64,000 nucleotides of DNA. Origin: Camarhynchus parvulus (lineage: Eukaryota > Chordata > Aves > Passeriformes > Thraupidae). The position numbers and the translations under genes were made by a program. The stretch is from positions 6,052,501 through 6,116,500 of the forward strand of contig NC_044600.1 of assembly GCF_901933205.1 (NCBI RefSeq), written 5' to 3'. Below the pieces are notes generated by a model. That model made no database searches and was not told the DNA's origin. It saw only the letters and a list, made by a program, of their open reading frames with translations. This document shows, piece by piece, positions 63,401-64,000 of the stretch. How positions within the stretch are numbered: position 1 is the stretch's first letter; each line of letters starts with the position of its first letter.

Positions 63401-64000
63401 CTTTTTTTTTTTTTTTCTTCCACATTTTAACAGTGCTCTGTTATGCACCTCCATTCTTGTGCTGCTGGTCTGCCTCACTGGCTTCTTTGAAGGGAAATAA
63501 GGACGTGACTTTCCCCTGTCCTGGTCAGCAAACCCAAGGGATCAGAGATTAAGGTGAGCTGTCCCTGGGAGTGCACATCCCTCAGCACTGCAACCAAGTG
63601 ACTGGGGCAAAACCAGCTGCTTATTCCCCAAAAGCAGCTCCCATCTGTTGAGAATGAATATTCCATCATCATCATCATCAGGAACAAACCTGTACAGGCC
63701 CAGCCAGTCTGTACTGACTGCATCACACAAGAGCCCCCGACAAAGTGAATTAGGGTGACCCAAAGAAATGAGTAACAAGCAGGAAGATCACAGGAAATGC
63801 TCTGCCAGCACTGCTGCACAGAGGGAGTGGGATTTAGGATACATCAGGATTTCAAAGGAGATGAAAACCCTAACAAGAAAATGCCAGCAATTGCAGATAA
63901 AGGAAAAATCCTGCAAGATTTTGGGGTTTCATAGAAATATCAATATTTCTGTTGGGTCTGGAACATCTTACACATGAGATCCTTGATGACTCCATTGGAA
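57478..64000. other. intergenic, no gene seen
   Basis: I recognise no coding exon, RNA gene or mobile element up to the right edge. A poly-T run (about 63401-63416) and an ATC run (about 63667-63681) are the only simple repeats of note. Confidence 0.55.

Overview
This window is vertebrate nuclear DNA, almost certainly from a bird and plausibly a songbird. The evidence is several short, diverged CR1 LINE 3' ends of the avian type, tetranucleotide microsatellites, a CpG-rich first exon with avian-style GC content, and an androgen receptor gene that takes about 35 kb instead of the roughly 180 kb seen in human. The species assignment is inference. The identification of the gene is not in doubt.

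The only gene I can support is the androgen receptor (AR, NR3C4) on the minus strand. All eight coding exons are present with intact splice sites and matching phases: exon 1 (34687-35597), exon 2 (17688-17839), exon 3 (10468-10584), exon 4 (4692-4979), exon 5 (2450-2594), exon 6 (1573-1703), exon 7 (1214-1371) and exon 8 (789-944). Together they give 2058 nt, a 685-residue protein. Exons 2-8 have the standard AR exon lengths (152, 117, 288, 145, 131, 158 and 156 nt). The protein has a short proline/alanine-rich N-terminal domain (1-304), a two-zinc-finger DNA-binding domain (about 325-390), a hinge with a bipartite nuclear localisation signal, and a ligand-binding domain (about 430-685). Its C-terminal numbering is human (919-residue form) minus 234.

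Layout: 1-788 is the proximal 3'UTR, with no polyadenylation signal in view. 789-35597 is the coding gene; its introns hold a 53-bp minisatellite (8338-8735), an ATCC microsatellite close to exon 3 (10690-10895), a GGAT microsatellite (24006-24079), CR1 remnants and a CpG-rich patch (27420-27880). A CpG island with GC boxes and upstream ATGs covers exon 1 and the promoter (about 34180-36460). From about 36.5 to 64 kb lies about 27 kb of 5' flanking DNA in which I see no coding exon: a 479-bp TTTC array (42891-43369), CR1 fragments and a possible retroposed 3' end (49011-49077).

The points most worth checking concern the receptor itself. Both aromatic-xx-leucine-phenylalanine docking motifs of the N-terminal domain have Phe where human AR has Leu (FQSFF and WPTFF). 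Intron 6 is 201 nt, stop-free and in frame with both neighbouring exons. Exon 3 has a weak 5' splice site followed by 103 open codons, a stop and an immediate ATTAAA, which would make a receptor lacking the ligand-binding domain. I found no new multi-gene system.
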